Shown one piece after another: positions 60,868-64,000 of a DNA stretch of 64,000 bases. A program made the translations under genes and the position numbers. This DNA is from an uncultured Sphingomonadaceae bacterium (GTDB lineage: Bacteria; Pseudomonadota; Alphaproteobacteria; Sphingomonadales; Sphingomonadaceae): contig CANMNF010000002.1 of NCBI GenBank assembly GCA_947499255.1, positions 942,430 to 1,006,429 of the forward strand, written 5' to 3'. Each line of letters starts with the position of its first letter. Position 1 is the stretch's first letter. Below the pieces are notes generated by a model that saw only the letters and a program-made list of their open reading frames with translations, did no database searches and was not told the origin of the DNA.

Positions 60868-61000
60868 AAAAATCAAACTCCTGAGTACTTCCCCACAAAA
60901 CATTTTTCGCACCGCTATATGATCGTCAGTCCAACAATTTGCCCATACCGGCGAGCCCGTCACTACTATACCGGTGATCCTTGAATTTGGGAGAGAAAAT

Positions 61001-61921
61001 ATGGCTATTTGCGCACTTGGCCTTGTCGGGCTTGGAAAAATCGCCTCCGATCAACATTTGCCCGCCATTGCGGCGAGCGCTGATTTCCACCTCAAAGCCA
61101 TCGCGAGCCCGGGTGTACGCCATGAAAGTATCGCCTGTTTCAACGAAATCGAGGCGATGATTGCAGATGCAAAGATCGATGCCATCACCATCTGCACACC
61201 GCCGGTGGGCCGCTATGCCTTGGCGAAGACGGCCTTGGAAGCGGGCTTTCCCGTGATGCTGGAAAAGCCGCCCGGCGCAACAATTACCGAAGTGCAGGCG
61301 CTTGCCGCGCTGGCGAAAGCCAAGGGCGTTCCCTTAATGACAAGCTGGCATTCACGCGAAGCACCCGGCGTTGCAACGGCCAAAGCCTGGCTGGAGGGCC
61401 GGACAATCCATGCGGTACGGATTGAGTGGCGCGAAAATGTGTACCGCTCTCATCCGGGGCAGGAATGGATCATGTCAGCAGGTGGCTATGGCGTTTTTGA
61501 TCCTGGCATAAACGGCCTTTCCATCGCGACGCACATCCTGCCTGATCCGTTGATCGTGCAATCAGGCGTGCTGGATGTGCCCGAAGGTCGCCAAGCGCCC
61601 ATTGCTGGCAAACTGTCGCTGAGCTGCGGCGATGCACCTGTCAGCTTTGCGCTGGATTTTCTGCGAGAAGAGCAACAGGTCCACATGATTGAGGTGGATA
61701 CCGATGCCGGCACGCTGCGCATGGATGATGGCGGCGATATCTTGACGCTGCCCGATGGCCCTGTGCCTTTTGGCGAGGAACGCGAATATCCCCGCCTTTA
61801 TGCAGCTTTTGCTGATCTGCTGGCTCGGGGGGAAAGCGATGTTGATCTTGCGCCGATGCAGGTTGTCGAAGACGCATTCTTCTTGTGCGAGCGCAAACAG
61901 GTTGCGCCATTCAGTTTCTGA
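61001..61921 (+). CDS. Gfo/Idh/MocA-family aldose 1-dehydrogenase (D-galactose/L-arabinose type)
   Basis: 306 residues from ATG 61001 (GGGAGAG upstream). Rossmann start CALGLVGLGKIASDQHLPAI, ICTPPVGRYALAKTALEAGF, MLEKPPGAT with the conserved EKP motif, and WHSREAPGVATAKAWL. The KIA-DQH-PAIAA signature is that of D-galactose 1-dehydrogenases and L-arabinose 1-dehydrogenases, which start non-phosphorylated sugar oxidation. Exact sugar not decidable. Confidence 0.85.
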   Translation: MAICALGLVGLGKIASDQHLPAIAASADFHLKAIASPGVRHESIACFNEIEAMIADAKIDAITICTPPVGRYALAKTALEAGFPVMLEKPPGATITEVQALAALAKAKGVPLMTSWHSREAPGVATAKAWLEGRTIHAVRIEWRENVYRSHPGQEWIMSAGGYGVFDPGINGLSIATHILPDPLIVQSGVLDVPEGRQAPIAGKLSLSCGDAPVSFALDFLREEQQVHMIEVDTDAGTLRMDDGGDILTLPDGPVPFGEEREYPRLYAAFADLLARGESDVDLAPMQVVEDAFFLCERKQVAPFSF

Positions 61922-61950
61922 ATTGCGAGCTGTCGGCGCTTTATCGCAAT
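61922..61950. terminator. Weak hairpin between convergent sugar dehydrogenase genes
   Basis: ATTGCGA / TCGCAAT, 7 bp with a 15-nt loop, filling the 28-bp gap between the two stops. Lacks a T-tract, so termination here is uncertain. Confidence 0.3.
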
Positions 61951-63428
61951 CAATTGCCAGACAGGAGCCGCGATGCGCCCTGCTGGTTCAAATCGCGCAC
62001 CAAAGCGATCAGATGCATACGAAAATTCTCATTGCCGCCCAGTTCTGCCGGGAAGATTTCGCGCAGGTCCAGCAGGCCTGAGACGCGGCTTTCCACCGTC
62101 GCTTTGGGATGGCCGATCCGTTCGAAAACAGGTGCCAGAGGATCATCGACGTTTATCGTGTAATCGCCATCATCCCTGCCGCCTGTGACCCATTGCATCC
62201 ATGCCGCGACGCCTAGTGTAAGGTGCTGGGGCGCGCGGCCCTTGCGGTAAAATTCGGCAATGGGTTCTATCAGACGCTGCGGCAATTTCTGCGATCCATC
62301 AACAGCAATTTGCTTTGTGCGATGTTGCAGAGCGGGATTGGCGAAGCGTTCAAAAAGCTGCTTGCGATAAGCTGCTAGATCAAGCTCTGCAGGCGGGGAA
62401 AGCGTACTTTGCGCCTCATCCCATAATTGCTCGACCAAAGCAGCACCTGCGGGCCGTGCAACGACCTCATGAATATATTCGATCCCCGCCAGCGCGCCCA
62501 AATATGCAAGCGTGGAATGCGCGCCGTTGAGAAGGCGCAGCTTGGCCTTTTCCCATTCCTCAACCGACCGGGTGATCTGCACGCCGGGCACATGGCTGAA
62601 ATCAGGGCGCTCACCGGCAAAGGCATCTTCGATCACCCATTGCATGAAGGGTTCTGTCTTGACCATGCCGGGATCTTCATATCCAGCGCGCTCTTGCAAA
62701 GCGGCGATATCTTCTGGCGTGGTGGCAGGGACAATACGATCAACCATCGTTTGCGGAAAAGCGGTTTCGCGCCCGATCCAATCTGCCAGCGTGCTGTCCC
62801 ACCCTTCGGCAATGCCAGTGACGGCAGCGCGCAGCCGCGCGCCATTGGCAGGCACGTTGTCGCAAGACAGGATCGTGAGCGGCGGCGCGTTACAAGCACG
62901 GCGCATTTCCAGCGCCTTGGCCAGAAACCCCGGCGCTGTGCGCGGTTTTTCAGGCCCGGTGCGATCATGCGCGATATCGTCATGGCCGTGCATCAATACA
63001 CCCGTTGCAGGGTCCAGCATGTAGCCTTTTTCGGTGATAGTCAGCGTAACAATATGGGTGTCCTTGCTGGCCAAAGCGTCAAGCAGCGCGGCTGGGTTTT
63101 CCGGGGCCACAATCACCCGGTCTATCGCGCCGATAATCTGGTCTTGCGCTCCTTCGCCATCTTGCACGCATAACGTGTAAAGCCCGTCTTGCGGCCCAAG
63201 CTGATCGGCCACACCGCGTGATCGCAGCGACGCGCCAACAATCCCCCAGCGCAAATCTCCTGCGTTCAGGCAGGCCTCAAAAGCTGCGGCCTGATGCGCG
63301 CGGTGAAACGCGCCCACGCCCAAATGCACTACGCCTTGCGATACAGCTTCGCGATCATAGGATGGCACGCTGATTTCGGCAGGCATTGTGCCAAGCATTT
63401 GGGGATTAGGGCGCGGTATGTCGGTCAT
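61950..63428 (-). CDS. Mannitol dehydrogenase/fructuronate reductase-family enzyme
   Basis: 492 residues from ATG 63428 (the frame opens three codons earlier at TTG; no clear ribosome-binding site). Long-chain polyol dehydrogenase fold: GVVHLGVGAFHRAHQAAAFE, TLTITEKGYM, LSCDNVPANGARLRAAV, and catalytic-Lys region KLRLLNGAHSTLAYLGALAG. Members reduce fructuronate (UxuB) or oxidise mannitol. Uronate metabolism would fit the GH105-type gene in the window's first part, but the two lie 57 kb apart. Confidence 0.9.
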   Translation of the reverse strand: MTDIPRPNPQMLGTMPAEISVPSYDREAVSQGVVHLGVGAFHRAHQAAAFEACLNAGDLRWGIVGASLRSRGVADQLGPQDGLYTLCVQDGEGAQDQIIGAIDRVIVAPENPAALLDALASKDTHIVTLTITEKGYMLDPATGVLMHGHDDIAHDRTGPEKPRTAPGFLAKALEMRRACNAPPLTILSCDNVPANGARLRAAVTGIAEGWDSTLADWIGRETAFPQTMVDRIVPATTPEDIAALQERAGYEDPGMVKTEPFMQWVIEDAFAGERPDFSHVPGVQITRSVEEWEKAKLRLLNGAHSTLAYLGALAGIEYIHEVVARPAGAALVEQLWDEAQSTLSPPAELDLAAYRKQLFERFANPALQHRTKQIAVDGSQKLPQRLIEPIAEFYRKGRAPQHLTLGVAAWMQWVTGGRDDGDYTINVDDPLAPVFERIGHPKATVESRVSGLLDLREIFPAELGGNENFRMHLIALVRDLNQQGASRLLSGN

Positions 63429-63474
63429 ATCTGGCAAAGCTTATGCAAGTGTGTGATTGATGGGGCAAGGGAGA

Positions 63475-64000
63475 GTGAAGGTGCACCGCCTTAATCGCCG
63501 CGATATATTAAAAATTACTACCGGTGCGGCAGCGGCCGGCACGCTACCGGCCTGCGTGGCATCACCGCAAACCCCTCAGTCCGAGGGCGGGGCACACCAT
63601 GGGCCACATGGCGGACCACTTAATGTCATTGTGCTCACCAGCGCGCATCATGCCGCGTCCACCATCGGCGCTTTTGGCGGTCCATTGTCAGCGATCAATC
63701 CCACCCCCATGCTCGATATACTCGCGCAGCAAGGCACATTGCTGAAATCTTCAGGCCAGTCTCTCGATCCACAGGCATTGGCGAAAGGAATGCAGGATGA
63801 GGGCTATCACACGGCGACATTTGGCAGTTGGTATGCCCCATATGGTCCAGAAGCATTTGATGCCTATCAGGTGCTGGAGCGCAACGATGATCACTTCGAC
63901 CCGCTGTTTTGGGCTGGCGGCGTTCGTGATGAGACACCCCGCCATGCGCGGATGAGCGGCCATGCCACCGATGCAATAGCCTCCTCAGCGCTGGATTGGC
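63475..64000 (+). CDS. Sulfatase-fold (alkaline phosphatase superfamily) protein, degenerate, 3' end outside window
   Basis: First 175 residues only. GTG 63475 with AAGGGAG just upstream (GTG 63481 also possible). Twin-arginine signal NRRDILKITTGAAAAG with a lipobox-like LPAC (Cys27). Residues ~49-92 follow the sulfatase start (LNVIVLTSAHHAASTIGAFG; PTPMLDILAQQGTLLKSS), and ~105-120 (GMQDEGYHTATFGSWY) follow the later GYxTxxxGKWH region. The metal-binding Asp pair is replaced by AHH, and the ~40-residue block carrying the CxPxR nucleophile is missing between them. Probably not an active sulfatase. Confidence 0.65.
   Translation, partial: MKVHRLNRRDILKITTGAAAAGTLPACVASPQTPQSEGGAHHGPHGGPLNVIVLTSAHHAASTIGAFGGPLSAINPTPMLDILAQQGTLLKSSGQSLDPQALAKGMQDEGYHTATFGSWYAPYGPEAFDAYQVLERNDDHFDPLFWAGGVRDETPRHARMSGHATDAIASSALDW

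Overview
The window comes from an aerobic anoxygenic phototrophic alphaproteobacterium, most likely a marine or freshwater member of the Sphingomonadales (Erythrobacteraceae-like). The basis is a complete photosynthesis gene cluster (PGC) with the order typical of that group: crtDC, bchIDO, crtF-bchCXYZ-pufBALMC, ppaA-ppsR-bchG-bchP, and bchFNBHLM-lhaA-puhABC-acsF-puhE-hemA-cyc. TonB receptors, sulfatases and a class V autotransporter also fit this lineage. The genus is an inference. No tRNA, rRNA, CRISPR array or insertion sequence was recognised.

Left flank (1-9.6 kb): the 3' part of an autotransporter, a roughly 1 kb stretch without a recognisable gene, and a small polysaccharide locus. 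That locus has a secreted beta-helix (pectate-lyase-like) protein on the + strand facing a - strand operon of two tandem-duplicated iduronate-2-sulfatase-like sulfatases and a GH105-type unsaturated uronyl hydrolase. Together they suggest breakdown of a sulfated, uronate-containing (for example algal) polysaccharide.

PGC (about 10-48.8 kb): five blocks of alternating direction. (1) bchF to hemA on the - strand, tightly overlapping, covers early and middle bacteriochlorophyll synthesis, the RC H subunit, assembly factors and ALA synthase; a lipoprotein cytochrome c lies beside it. (2) ppaA, ppsR, bchG, a PucC-family carrier, bchP, tspO and a small membrane protein lie on the + strand. (3) crtF, bchCXYZ and pufBALMC lie on the - strand. 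(4) crtD and crtC lie on the + strand and overlap heavily. (5) bchI, bchD, bchO and a 42-residue protein lie on the - strand. LH2 genes (pucBA), bchE, pufQ and early carotenoid genes (crtE, crtB, crtI) are not in the window, so the antenna is LH1 only as far as can be seen, ring E is closed by the oxygen-dependent cyclase, and the carotenoid backbone must be made from elsewhere. PpsR-type 18-bp palindromes (TGT-N12-ACA and close variants) lie in all the key intergenic regions. In four of the five palindromes one half-site also reads as a TTGACA/G -35 element. A strong hairpin separates pufBA from pufLMC.

Right flank (48.9-64 kb): a divergent pair of a TonB receptor and a GntR regulator, with a perfect 12-bp operator-like palindrome between them. 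The regulator is followed by an HMG-CoA-lyase-like enzyme, hydantoinase/oxoprolinase subunits A and B, and a class III CoA-transferase. This looks like a self-contained import, regulation and catabolism unit for an unknown substrate. Next come a Kelch lipoprotein, a cytochrome b561 with a cytochrome c', an aldose 1-dehydrogenase, a mannitol dehydrogenase/fructuronate reductase-family enzyme, and the start of a sulfatase-fold protein that appears to lack the catalytic motif.
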